Shown here piece by piece: positions 57,055-64,000 of a stretch of DNA of 64,000 bases. How positions within the stretch are numbered: the stretch's first letter is position 1; each line of letters starts with the position of its first letter. Under the pieces are notes generated by a model. That model had not been told where the DNA came from. It saw nothing but the letters and a program-made list of their open reading frames with translations, and ran no database searches. Source of the stretch: Acrocarpospora macrocephala (GTDB lineage Bacteria; Actinomycetota; Actinomycetes; Streptosporangiales; Streptosporangiaceae); the NCBI RefSeq assembly GCF_009687865.1, contig NZ_BLAE01000004.1:1-64000 (forward strand). Direction: 5' to 3'. Position numbers and translations under genes: made by a program.

Positions 57055-57474
57055 ATGGCTGGTCAGGCCATGAAGATGCACCCCGACATCCAGGAACTGC
57101 GGGCGAAGTACGAGCTCGCCGCGGAGACGCCGACCGCCAAGGCGGTCGCCGGCCTCACCTTCCTGACCGGGCTCTACCTCGCGATCTCGCCCTTCGTGGT
57201 CGGATTCAACAGGTTCCCGACCCTGACCGGGAACAACCTGATCGTCGGGATCGCCCTAGCGCTGCTGGCCCTCGGGTTCGCCTCGGCCTACGGCCGGACC
57301 CACGGCCTCACCTGGGTCGCGCCGCTGATCGGCATCTGGACGATCATCGCTCCCTGGGTCATCAGCGCCGACGTCGCCAACACGGCGACCATCTGGAACA
57401 ACGTGGTGACCGGCACGGTCGCCCTGCTCCTCGGGCTGGGCGCGATGTTCCTTGGGGGAAGCCGGGCTAGATGA
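57055..57474 (+). CDS. SPW-repeat membrane protein
   Basis: The 139-residue product has four membrane segments in two similar halves: GLTFLTGLYLAISPFVVGF and then APLIGIWTIIAPWVI, matching the SPW motif repeat (here SPF and APW). A cytoplasmic N-terminus, MHPDIQELRAKYELAAETPT, precedes them. SPW proteins are small actinobacterial membrane proteins of unknown function. ATG 57055 matches family starts; an upstream TTG at 57004 is possible. A strong hairpin follows at 57494. Confidence 0.82.
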   Translation: MAGQAMKMHPDIQELRAKYELAAETPTAKAVAGLTFLTGLYLAISPFVVGFNRFPTLTGNNLIVGIALALLALGFASAYGRTHGLTWVAPLIGIWTIIAPWVISADVANTATIWNNVVTGTVALLLGLGAMFLGGSRAR

Positions 57475-57493
57475 CTCGAGGCGACGCCTCTTT

Positions 57494-57522
57494 CCCAGGC
57501 GGAAGCCCGGCTTCCGCCTGGG
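57494..57522 (+). terminator. 12-bp perfect hairpin after the SPW gene
   Basis: CCCAGGCGGAAG (57494-57505) and its complement (57511-57522) surround five bases, 20 bases after the stop at 57474. It is a convincing terminator for the SPW gene. The rest of 57523-57693 shows no gene. Confidence 0.78.
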
Positions 57523-57693
57523 GCCGGATCTCCCGGAGGTACGGCGATGAAAGCGTTCGTCCTATGGGGCGCGGCAGGCATAGCCTGCAGCCCTCGGCCA
57601 TCCGCCGCAAGTCTCAGCTGGTGACCGCACCATTGTCGAGCAACATCACCAATTCACCAGAAAGGGGTTGATCTTTCGGCATATTGTTCCTCA

Positions 57694-58131
57694 ATGCATT
57701 CTCCGCAGCAGAAGCAGCCGGGATGGTCGCGGATCTCGACCGGCCGACGGGCGACGGTGCTGGTGGCGGGCCTGGCAGTGCTGACCGCCCTGCTGGCCGG
57801 GGCCTGCGGCGAGGACGGCCCGGCCACGGCGGCCCAGGCCCTTCCGACCCTGCCCAGCGACCTGCCGACGGCCGTCCCCACTGCCGAAGGCAACGGCTCG
57901 ACGCCGACGGACCAGCAGCGCAAGGAGTTTCTATTCTCTTTGGCTGTCGCCGCCCCATGGCTGCTGGACGAGGGGCTGGCGATGTCGGCGGCGAACAAGA
58001 CCTGCCAGGACATCAAGAAGGGCGTCTCGGACGCCGATACGGTCGCGAATGCCCAGAAGCACTTCACCGACGTGGACGCCACCCAAGCCCAGAAGATCGT
58101 CGATGCGGTCCGGGTCTGGTGCAAGCCCTGA
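57694..58131 (+). CDS. DUF732-type lipoprotein
   Basis: The 145-residue product has a lipoprotein signal (VLVAGLAVLTALLAGAC, lipobox LAGAC at about residue 38) and a Pro/Thr-rich spacer. The C-terminal domain has FLFSLAVAAPWLLDEGLAM, NKTCQDIKKGVSDADTVANA and AQKIVDAVRVWCKP, the DUF732 pattern with its two conserved cysteines. DUF732 proteins are common in actinobacteria, including mycobacteria, and uncharacterised. It is an isolated gene; no operon partner is evident. Confidence 0.8.
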   Translation: MHSPQQKQPGWSRISTGRRATVLVAGLAVLTALLAGACGEDGPATAAQALPTLPSDLPTAVPTAEGNGSTPTDQQRKEFLFSLAVAAPWLLDEGLAMSAANKTCQDIKKGVSDADTVANAQKHFTDVDATQAQKIVDAVRVWCKP

Positions 58132-58327
58132 CCAGGTCTCCCCTGGCGACCGGCCATAATCTCTCCCCAACGGGGATTTACGGGGGCAGGATGGCAGCGA
58201 CCCGGACTGTATGGGTGTGGGACTGAGCCGCGCTTGTGGATCGGATGCGCTCCAAGCTGGTCGACCGGGCGGGGAACGGGGACCCCTGACCTTGACATCA
58301 GCAGTCTGTGAGAGCGACCGTGCCTAA

Positions 58328-58525
58328 ATGGACGACCTCGACATCTCTCAGGCGGCCGACAAGCTCAACGACCTCGCGCACGGAGCACTGCTCCGAGGGG
58401 ACATCAGGTTCATCCGCGATGAGGCCGGTCGGCGAATCGCCGCGGTGGTGCCGGTTTCGATCGCGGAGCAGGCGCTGCGGCTGCGGGCGGAGGCCGAGGC
58501 AGTCGAGGTCGAGTCGCCCGTATAG
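58328..58525 (+). CDS. Phd/YefM-like antitoxin, orphan
   Basis: The 65-residue product begins MDDLDISQAADKLNDLAHGA and continues RGDIRFIRDEAGRRIAAVVP then VSIAEQAL. It follows the Phd pattern of short helix, strand RxxxRxGRxxAxxVP and helix. The partner toxin expected just downstream is absent; instead a VOC-family gene starts 12 bases later. It may neutralise a toxin elsewhere or act as a small regulator of the VOC gene. Confidence 0.65.
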   Translation: MDDLDISQAADKLNDLAHGALLRGDIRFIRDEAGRRIAAVVPVSIAEQALRLRAEAEAVEVESPV

Positions 58526-58537
58526 AAGGCCCCCGAC

Positions 58538-58843
58538 ATGATCCACACCAATCTGATCGTCATCTACACCAACCAGCTCGACGCCTGCCACGCCTTCTAT
58601 ACCGGCCTCGGCCTGGACTTCGACAGGGAGCAGCACGGCCGCGGCCCCGAGCACTATGCCACCACGCTCGGACCGATTGTCCTTGAGCTGTACCCCACGG
58701 GCACGGGCCAGCCGACCGGCCGTCTGCGTCTCGGGCTCACCATCCCCACGACCATCGGCCCCGCGCTCCCACCCGGCCAGCACACCCTGACCGACCCCGA
58801 TGGTCGCACCGTAGCCGTCACCATCACCGAGGACCTGGATTAG
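58538..58843 (+). CDS. VOC-family (glyoxalase/bleomycin-resistance-like) protein
   Basis: The 101-residue product has one VOC repeat: NLIVIYTNQLDACHAFYTGL, then HYATTLGPIVLELYPTGTGQ and HTLTDPDGRTVAVTITED. These small metal-binding folds include glyoxalase I-like and bleomycin-binding proteins, and often act as dimers. The first strand and FYTGLGLDF are typical. It lies 12 bases after the Phd-like gene, so co-transcription is likely, an odd pairing. The substrate is unknown. Confidence 0.8.
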   Translation: MIHTNLIVIYTNQLDACHAFYTGLGLDFDREQHGRGPEHYATTLGPIVLELYPTGTGQPTGRLRLGLTIPTTIGPALPPGQHTLTDPDGRTVAVTITEDLD

Positions 58844-59139
58844 GTACTGGCCGACCCCGCCAGGTAGCTGATCAGCAAATCGGCCGGGCGATCAGGCCGG
58901 ATCACCACGCGGGAGGGGGCCCCGGGTCGGCTTCCCCTCCGCCCGAGGCCGCGATCAGCTTAGCGACATCCGAACGCACGGTCGAGAATTGTCGGATATT
59001 TCAGGCCGATCCGCAGGCAGCGCGCCGTCGCCCTTCCCGCCGATCCATCCGCCGAGCACGATCTTCCAGGACACCCAACCCTAATTGATGACGAACTGGC
59101 ACAATCAGGACACCCGCCCCCGCCAGAGGTGACTCCCCG

Positions 59140-59379
59140 ATGACCAGCCCTAAACCGCGCCGTCCCACGGCCGCCCAGCGCGCGGTTCTGCTCCGGATCC
59201 GCGATGAGGTCGTACGCCACAACCCTCTCTCGCCGCGGCGGTCGGGCATCTCCGCCGCAACCTTGGCCGTCCTCTTCAAGGCCGGGTGGATCGAGCACGA
59301 CGACGCCGACGTGGACCGGGAGAACGGCCGGCGGCTGATCCTTACCAACGCGGGCCGGGGTGCCCTGGAAGCTTCCTAG
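59140..59379 (+). CDS. Small winged-helix-like hypothetical protein
   Basis: The 79-residue product reads MTSPKPRRPTAAQRAVLLRI, then SGISAATLAVLFKAGWIEHD and RRLILTNAGRGALEAS. The pattern of helix, helix ending in AGWI, then LTxAGR resembles the winged-helix tail found in MarR/PadR-like small DNA-binding proteins. It is short and basic, with no partner nearby. The 296-base interval before it (58844-59139) holds nothing I can name. Confidence 0.6.
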   Translation: MTSPKPRRPTAAQRAVLLRIRDEVVRHNPLSPRRSGISAATLAVLFKAGWIEHDDADVDRENGRRLILTNAGRGALEAS

Positions 59380-59544
59380 CGGTTGCCTTCACGCAGAGCC
59401 GATCACTACTCTGAAAGGAGCGTGCGAGGGCGCTGCCAGTCCGCGGGCAGGGATTTTCCCACCTCGAGCAGCACGTCAACGCACTGGACAAGACCAACCT
59501 CTTTCCGGCCGGGCAAGCGGACCTCGGCGACGAAGGAGGTTGCG

Positions 59545-60909
59545 ATGTCCGATCGTCATTTCGAGCTGCCGGCCCATCCGAACCTGGAGTACTACCGCAA
59601 GCAGGCCAAGCACCTGCATCACGCGTACGCGGCGGGCGATGCGACAGCCGAAGCCCGGGTTGCCGACGTGCTGAGCGATCGAGCCGCCGAGCGGTTCCTG
59701 CTCAGCGACGCCCAGTTCGTGCTCGCTCAGGAACACGGATTCCGGACCTGGGCCGAGTTTCGCGCCCACGTCGAAAGCCGCGGCACCATCGAAGAACGGC
59801 CGGTCTCCCGCCTCATGGGAATCAGACCGGGCATCTACGCCTCGATGGCCGACGCCCTCCTCGTCGAGTTGCGCCGCGACGATCCCGGCGCGCTGCGACG
59901 GTTGCGGGCCTACGTGCCCCGGCACGCCACCGCGACCTCCGCCGCGACCGCCGAGCTTCGCGACGCGGGACTGATCATCGCGCGGGAGCTCGGCTTCCCG
60001 ACCTGGCAGGAGCTCGTGTCGTACACCGAGAAATCCCGGCGCGATCTCGGCGAACGCCGGGAGAAGCGGCGGCGGCTGCACCGCGAGGCCGAAGCCCTGC
60101 TGGCCGGCGACACCGATCGGCTGGCCGGTCTGACCGCCGAGCAGGCCGACACCCTGCTGCACATGCTCGCGGGCCCCGAGACGATCCCCGGTGTCCGGCT
60201 CGAGAAGGAGCTCGGCGTGCCACGCGCCGCAGTCGATGTCCTGCTCGGCAAGGCCACCAACCTGGATCTCCCGCTCACCTGGGCTGCCCGCTTCAACCGG
60301 GTCGAGTACGTGCGCCTGCTGCTCGACGCCGGCGCCGACCCTGGCGTCCGGAAATGGGGCACCACCCCGCTGGAGAACGCCATCTACCACGACAACACGG
60401 AGGTCGTCGACCTGCTCGCCGAGCACGGAATCGTCCCGCGGGCGCTCTGGACGTATGCCGCCTGCGGCCGGCTGGATCTGGTGCGGGCCTGTTTCGACGC
60501 GGACGGCAGCCTCCGGCCGGACGCCGCGTCGGCGCGCCCCGACCTCGCCGACACCGGCGCAGGCTTTCCGTCCCGGCTGCCGCCGACCGATGACCCGGAG
60601 GAGATCGTGGGAGAGGCGTTCGTCCATGCCTGCCAGCACGGCCGGATCGAGGTCGTGCGCTGGTTCCTCGACCGCGGCGTCCATCCCGACGTCGCGCCCT
60701 ACCTCGGGCGGACCGGCCTGCACTGGGCGATCCCGGGCGGTCGTCTCCACGTGATCCGCCTGCTCCTGGAACGCGGTGCCGACCCATCCATCCGCGACGA
60801 TCTCCTCCAAACCGACGCCGACGGCTGGCTGCGCATCACCTTCGCCGCTCGCCCGCACGATCCCCTGACCCAGCAGCTCCACGATCTGATCGAGTCCCGA
60901 TCGCGCTGA
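59545..60909 (+). CDS. Ankyrin-repeat protein
   Basis: The 454-residue product begins MSDRHFELPAHPNLEYYRKQ and has two FRTWAEF/FPTWQEL segments typical of this actinobacterial family. Ankyrin-like repeats follow in the second half: EYVRLLLDAGADPGVRKWG, TEVVDLLAEHGIVPRALWT, RIEVVRWFLDRGVHPDVAPY and HVIRLLLERGADPSIRD. GAAGGAGG precedes the ATG. The gene is convergent with the BadF-type kinase gene, with 13 bases between. It is probably a cytoplasmic protein-binding scaffold; partners are unknown. Confidence 0.86.
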   Translation: MSDRHFELPAHPNLEYYRKQAKHLHHAYAAGDATAEARVADVLSDRAAERFLLSDAQFVLAQEHGFRTWAEFRAHVESRGTIEERPVSRLMGIRPGIYASMADALLVELRRDDPGALRRLRAYVPRHATATSAATAELRDAGLIIARELGFPTWQELVSYTEKSRRDLGERREKRRRLHREAEALLAGDTDRLAGLTAEQADTLLHMLAGPETIPGVRLEKELGVPRAAVDVLLGKATNLDLPLTWAARFNRVEYVRLLLDAGADPGVRKWGTTPLENAIYHDNTEVVDLLAEHGIVPRALWTYAACGRLDLVRACFDADGSLRPDAASARPDLADTGAGFPSRLPPTDDPEEIVGEAFVHACQHGRIEVVRWFLDRGVHPDVAPYLGRTGLHWAIPGGRLHVIRLLLERGADPSIRDDLLQTDADGWLRITFAARPHDPLTQQLHDLIESRSR

Positions 60910-60922
60910 GTTGCTGCTGCCG

Positions 60923-61909
60923 TCAGTCGCTCGCCGAACCGGTGAAAGTGTCCTTCACCTCCGCCAGAGTCGAGGCGTCTACGCCGATCCGGTCGAAGGC
61001 TTCGACGGCCGCACCGAAAACCGGGGGCACGCGCAGCACAGTGACCTGGGCTGCGGGCGCCCGTGCCAAGATGCCGTCGGTCACCCGGTCCAGCGGCAGG
61101 CCGTCGGCGCTCTGCAGCGTACCTCCGCCGAGGACGACCTCGACGTCGCTGCGGGTCAGACGCAGCCGCCGGACCAGAGCGTTCACCATCGTCACGACCT
61201 CGTCGGCGAAGCCGGCGATGATGCGGGTCGCCACCGCATCGCCCGCTCTGGCGGCAGCGAACACCAGGGGGGCCAGCACGTGGAGTTCGTCGTACCGGAT
61301 GATGCCGCGGTGCACCGCGACGGCCACGTCCTCCGGGCGGCGCAGGCCGTAGTGGGCCGGCACGGTCGTGGAGAGGACGGTTGCCGGCCCGCGGCCGTCT
61401 CGGTGGCGGACCGCGGCGCGCAAGCCCAGCATGCCGGTGTTCTGCCCGCCGCCCGAGTCGCCGGCGTAGTCGCCCAGCGAGAGGAAACGGGCGACCCGGG
61501 CAGAGGGGTGCACGCCTATGGCGTTGATTCCGGCGCCCGCCGTAACGGCGATCCCCCACGGCCGGCCGGCTCCCGCGCGCAGCACCGCTACCGTGTCGTT
61601 CTGTACCACGGTCACCTCGGCCTGGCCGGCGCGTTCCAGCTCGCGCCGCGCGATCCTCCGTTCGATCGGCAGGTCCACGTTGGCCAGGAAGTAGGCGGCG
61701 CACCTGGCTCGCGTATCCGCGGGTACGCCGGCGAGTTGCCGGGCCTCGTTCACCACGGTGGCCAGTCGCTGCCGCCACGCCGCGAGGTCGATCAGCGGCG
61801 AGCTGATACCGGGCCCTCGATGGCGGGCCAGCAACCGGCCGGAGGTCGTGAGAATGACGACGTCGGTCTTGGAATTGCCACCGTCGACGCCGATGACGTA
61901 CTCAGGCAT
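60923..61909 (-). CDS. BadF/BadG/BcrA/BcrD-type sugar kinase (N-acetylglucosamine-kinase-like)
   Basis: The 328-residue product is an actin-fold ATPase. IGVDGGNSKTDVVILTTSG is the phosphate 1 loop, VQNDTVAVLRAGAG phosphate 2 region, ITAGAGINAIGVH and VVLGGGTLQSADG the adenosine loop. Relatives phosphorylate N-acetylglucosamine or act as activators. It overlaps the GH4 gene by eight bases and forms one unit with it, so it probably phosphorylates the sugar that GH4 handles. Its last codons lie 13 bases from the convergent ankyrin gene. Confidence 0.88.
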   Translation of the reverse strand: MPEYVIGVDGGNSKTDVVILTTSGRLLARHRGPGISSPLIDLAAWRQRLATVVNEARQLAGVPADTRARCAAYFLANVDLPIERRIARRELERAGQAEVTVVQNDTVAVLRAGAGRPWGIAVTAGAGINAIGVHPSARVARFLSLGDYAGDSGGGQNTGMLGLRAAVRHRDGRGPATVLSTTVPAHYGLRRPEDVAVAVHRGIIRYDELHVLAPLVFAAARAGDAVATRIIAGFADEVVTMVNALVRRLRLTRSDVEVVLGGGTLQSADGLPLDRVTDGILARAPAAQVTVLRVPPVFGAAVEAFDRIGVDASTLAEVKDTFTGSASD

Positions 61910-63188
61910 CGGCGGGCTGGGTGCCGGGATGCCGCGCGAAGAACCGTGGCAGGTGCTGACGGTTGGCGTCCAGCACCGCGTCGAGCAGCGGTACCGCGAT
62001 GTCCCACTGTCGGACCAGGGGATGTGCCAGCAGCGCGCGCAGCGCCACCCGGCGGTCGCCGGTCCGGGCCGCCTCGATGGTCAGGATCTCGTACGCGGTG
62101 ACCGCCTGGACCAGGCCGAGCATCTCCGGGGCCAGCGCCGCGACCGGTACCGGATGTGCCCCAGCGGTGTCCACTGTGGCCGGTACCTCGACTACGGTCT
62201 CATCGGACAGCCCGTCGATCGTCCCGTTGTTGCGCACGTTGACGTAATGGTGGGCGCCGTCCCCGGTCAGCAGCGAGGTCGCCAGGGCCGCGGCGGCCTC
62301 GCTGTAGTAGGCGCCACCGCGCTTGTCCAGCAGAGCCGGCTTGTGGTCCAGCGCCGGGTCGGCGTACATCTTCAGCAGGGTCTGCTCGATGTCCAGAACC
62401 TCGTCGGCGCGGTGCGGTCCGCCGGCTCGCGCCTCGGTCGCGCGGTCGGTGCGGTAGAAGTAGTGCAGGTAGTAGGAGGGGATCGCACCGAGCGTGCGCA
62501 TCAGCTCGGCGGGTGCGTCGACCAGGTCGCCGATGTCATCGGACGCCAGCATCTCGGGCAGCCGGTCAATGCCGTCGACGAGTACCCGGCGGATCCAGGA
62601 GAGGTGATTGAGCCCGGCATGGTCGAGCCGCACCCGGTCCGGATCCACCCCGAGCCGGGCGGCCAGCCGGCGCTGGAGCCCGATCGCCACGTTGCACAGC
62701 CCCAGCGCGCGGTGCCCCTCGTCAAGCAGTGCCCGGGTGACCATGCCGACCGGGTTGGTGAAGTCGACGATCCAGGCATCATGCCGCGCCCGCCGCGCCA
62801 CCAGGTCCGCGATCGCCAGCACGACCGGTATCGTGCGCAGCCCTTTGGCGAAGCCGCCTGGGCCAGTGGTCTCCTGCCCCAGCAGTCCGAACCTGCCGGG
62901 CAGGGTCTCGTCAACCAGCCTGGCCCGCTGGCCGCCGATGCGGAGCTGGATCAGCACGGCCGCGGCCCCGTCCACCGCAGCGTCCGGTGACGTGGTGGTC
63001 ACGAGCCGGCCGGCGAAGCCTTGCCTGGCAAGGATACGGCGGGCCAGACCGCCGACGATCTCGAGCCGGTCGGCGGCGACGTCCTGTAATACCAGTTCCT
63101 CCACCGCCAGCACGCGCGAACGGCGGGCGAATCCTTCGATCAGTTCGGGGGTGTAAGTGCTGCCACCACCGATCACCGCAATCTTCAT
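61902..63188 (-). CDS. GH4-family 6-phospho-beta-glucosidase-like enzyme
   Basis: The 428-residue product begins MKIAVIGGGSTYTPELIEGF, the NAD-binding Rossmann loop of GH4, followed by QLRIGGQRARLVDETLPGRF, FTNPVGMVTRALLDEGHRA, LCNVAIGLQRRL, and DHAGLNHLSWIRRV, with the Asn and His used for metal binding. GH4 enzymes use NAD+ and Mn2+ and an oxidative elimination route on phospho-glycosides. It is coupled to the BadF-type kinase, so a kinase-then-glycosidase or phospho-sugar salvage route is likely. No ABC or PTS transporter is adjacent. Confidence 0.92.
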   Translation of the reverse strand: MKIAVIGGGSTYTPELIEGFARRSRVLAVEELVLQDVAADRLEIVGGLARRILARQGFAGRLVTTTSPDAAVDGAAAVLIQLRIGGQRARLVDETLPGRFGLLGQETTGPGGFAKGLRTIPVVLAIADLVARRARHDAWIVDFTNPVGMVTRALLDEGHRALGLCNVAIGLQRRLAARLGVDPDRVRLDHAGLNHLSWIRRVLVDGIDRLPEMLASDDIGDLVDAPAELMRTLGAIPSYYLHYFYRTDRATEARAGGPHRADEVLDIEQTLLKMYADPALDHKPALLDKRGGAYYSEAAAALATSLLTGDGAHHYVNVRNNGTIDGLSDETVVEVPATVDTAGAHPVPVAALAPEMLGLVQAVTAYEILTIEAARTGDRRVALRALLAHPLVRQWDIAVPLLDAVLDANRQHLPRFFARHPGTQPADA

Positions 63189-63269
63189 GGGTTCCTCGTT
63201 CGCTTTCCGTTTCCGATACTTCTTTGCCAGCCAGGTCGACGCCGGCGTTGCCGTCTATGGCGCGGTGGA

Positions 63270-63779
63270 TCACGTCGAGCGCGCCGGTCGGAGGTACCGG
63301 ATCTGGGGGGTACGCAACCGGGCATCGGTCAACCGGCCGCCGTCCGGGCGGAAACCCTCCCGCTCGTAGAGCCGGCGGGCGGCGGCGTTGCCCTCGAACA
63401 CCCAGAGCCGGACGTCCACATCGGACATCTGGTCGAGGGCGTGGCGCAGCAGGCGGCGCCCGACCCCGGCCCGCCCCGCGGACGGGTGGACGTAGAGCGA
63501 GACGAGGCAGCCGCCGCCGGGGTGCTCGTCGTCGGCGCCGTAGCTGGCGAAGCCGATCGGCCGGTCGCGATCGTCCACAGCGGCGACGGTGTGCTGTCCC
63601 GTGGTGCCCAGCCGCCGGGAGAGGGCGGCGGTCCAGTGCGCGGCGTCCAGTCCGTCGATGACGTCGTCGGGTACCACTCCCCGGTATCCGCCGCGCCATG
63701 CCGCCAGGAACACCTCGGCCAGCGCGTCCGCGTCCGCCGCTGTGGCCGGGCGCAGGGCCGCCGTCGCGGATGTCGTCAT
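63270..63779 (-). CDS. GNAT-family N-acetyltransferase
   Basis: The 169-residue product starts TAALRPATAADADALAEVFL and has the acetyl-CoA site VSLYVHPSAGRAGVGRRLLR (motif A, QxxGxG variant) and the C-terminal VFEGNAAARRLYEREGFRPD (motif B), the last being typical of small-molecule or peptide acetylases. The ATG overlaps the TGA of the anmK fragment (63776-63779), so both are co-translated. A role in amino-sugar or cell-wall metabolism is inferred from position only. Confidence 0.92.
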   Translation of the reverse strand: MTTSATAALRPATAADADALAEVFLAAWRGGYRGVVPDDVIDGLDAAHWTAALSRRLGTTGQHTVAAVDDRDRPIGFASYGADDEHPGGGCLVSLYVHPSAGRAGVGRRLLRHALDQMSDVDVRLWVFEGNAAARRLYEREGFRPDGGRLTDARLRTPQIRYLRPARST

Positions 63780-64000
63780 CGGATGCGCATCCGGCGGGGC
63801 GTCACGGTCGCCGGTTCCGGCAGTCGCAGCGGGCGGGCGCCGGGCGTGAAGGAGCCGAGGATCGAGCCGGTCCGCGCGCCGGTCGCCGACGGTATCGTGC
63901 CCGGCAGGCCGTGCACCGACAGGTACCCGAGCAGCGCCATCAGGTAGGCCTCCTTACCCTGGGGCGGCAGCCCGAAGTCGTCGATGCCACGCAGCCGGGT
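63776..64000 (-). CDS. anmK: Anhydro-N-acetylmuramic acid kinase, C-terminal fragment cut by window edge
   Basis: Seventy-four codons of the 3' end are visible on the minus strand. They encode DDFGLPPQGKEAYLMALLGY, then GLPGTIPSATGARTGSILGS and FTPGARPLRLPEPATV, the typical end of AnmK with its QGKEA(Y) catalytic-domain segment. AnmK phosphorylates 1,6-anhydro-MurNAc released from peptidoglycan turnover. The rest of the gene lies beyond 64000. It overlaps the GNAT gene by four bases, and it fits with the nearby GH4 and BadF-type kinase as a cell-wall sugar recycling group. Confidence 0.85.
   Translation of the reverse strand, partial: TRLRGIDDFGLPPQGKEAYLMALLGYLSVHGLPGTIPSATGARTGSILGSFTPGARPLRLPEPATVTPRRMRIR

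Noticed and set aside
58190-58226. Eleven-codon ORF MAATRTVWVWD after a G-rich site
   Set aside because: Too short, no conservation can be judged, no coupling to neighbours.
59000-59095. Minus-strand segment WKIVLGGWIGG
   Set aside because: Looks like a domain fragment motif but the frame is short, has no start and no flanking support.

Overview
The window is high-GC actinomycete DNA. GC-rich third codon positions, frequent GTG starts, ATGA/GTGA stop-start overlaps, a DUF5753/DUF397 pair, a DUF6247 toxin-antitoxin pair and many secreted modular glycoside hydrolases all suggest a filamentous soil actinobacterium. Streptosporangiaceae such as Nonomuraea or Streptosporangium are the best guess; this rests on gene content, not on a database search. 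No rRNA, tRNA or CRISPR array was seen.

Layout. 1-232: edge of an IS1634/DUF4277-type transposase. 432-6181: a plus-strand catabolic-looking operon (prephenate-dehydratase-like protein without the TRF motif, metal-dependent cyclase, aldehyde dehydrogenase, FAH-family hydrolase, a 27-residue micro-ORF, and a fused carboxyltransferase). 6178-11722: small membrane proteins, an M20 amidohydrolase and the pta-ackA acetate pair. 11777-14533: secreted GH74 xyloglucanase with CBM2. 14745-20901: mixed housekeeping and regulatory genes (deazaflavin oxidoreductase, antibiotic phosphotransferase, K+ channel, LysE/LysR pair, SDR/MerR pair, MarR). 21060-24387: homogentisate operon hmgA-X-fahA, where X is an uncharacterised conserved protein. 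24489-34230: arabinose-polymer utilisation locus (LacI regulator, ABC importer, intracellular GH51, and a 1303-residue secreted GH51-like enzyme with three tandem jelly-roll-like repeats). 34331-44907: an accessory-looking stretch with a SEC-C protein, a double winged-helix GntR-like protein beside a truncated DUF5753 gene, a MerR/methyltransferase pair, a solitary Pycsar-effector-like membrane protein, a class A beta-lactamase-like hydrolase, a SecDF fusion, two TraR/DksA zinc-finger proteins and a toxin-antitoxin pair. 45016-54759: minus-strand surface glycan operon (very large secreted (alpha/alpha)-barrel-type hydrolase, GH43 enzyme, WxL-like secreted protein, DUF916-type membrane protein) driven by a near-consensus promoter with paired operators at 55194-55296. 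55546-60909: small secreted proteins, a MarR/SPW pair, an orphan Phd-like antitoxin, a VOC protein and an ankyrin protein. 60923-64000: minus-strand amino-sugar/cell-wall recycling genes (anmK, GNAT, GH4, BadF-type kinase).

How the parts fit. Three carbohydrate systems dominate: xyloglucan (GH74), arabinan/arabinoxylan (ABC + two GH51), and a second arabinose-type or complex-glycan system (GH43 plus the giant hydrolase). The last of these carries a putative cell-surface attachment pair (DUF916 + WxL-like), unusual in an actinomycete. Regulatory DNA is unusually legible: a LacI-type operator pair, two MerR-type promoters with long spacers holding palindromes, a MarR palindrome, and several long intercistronic hairpins.
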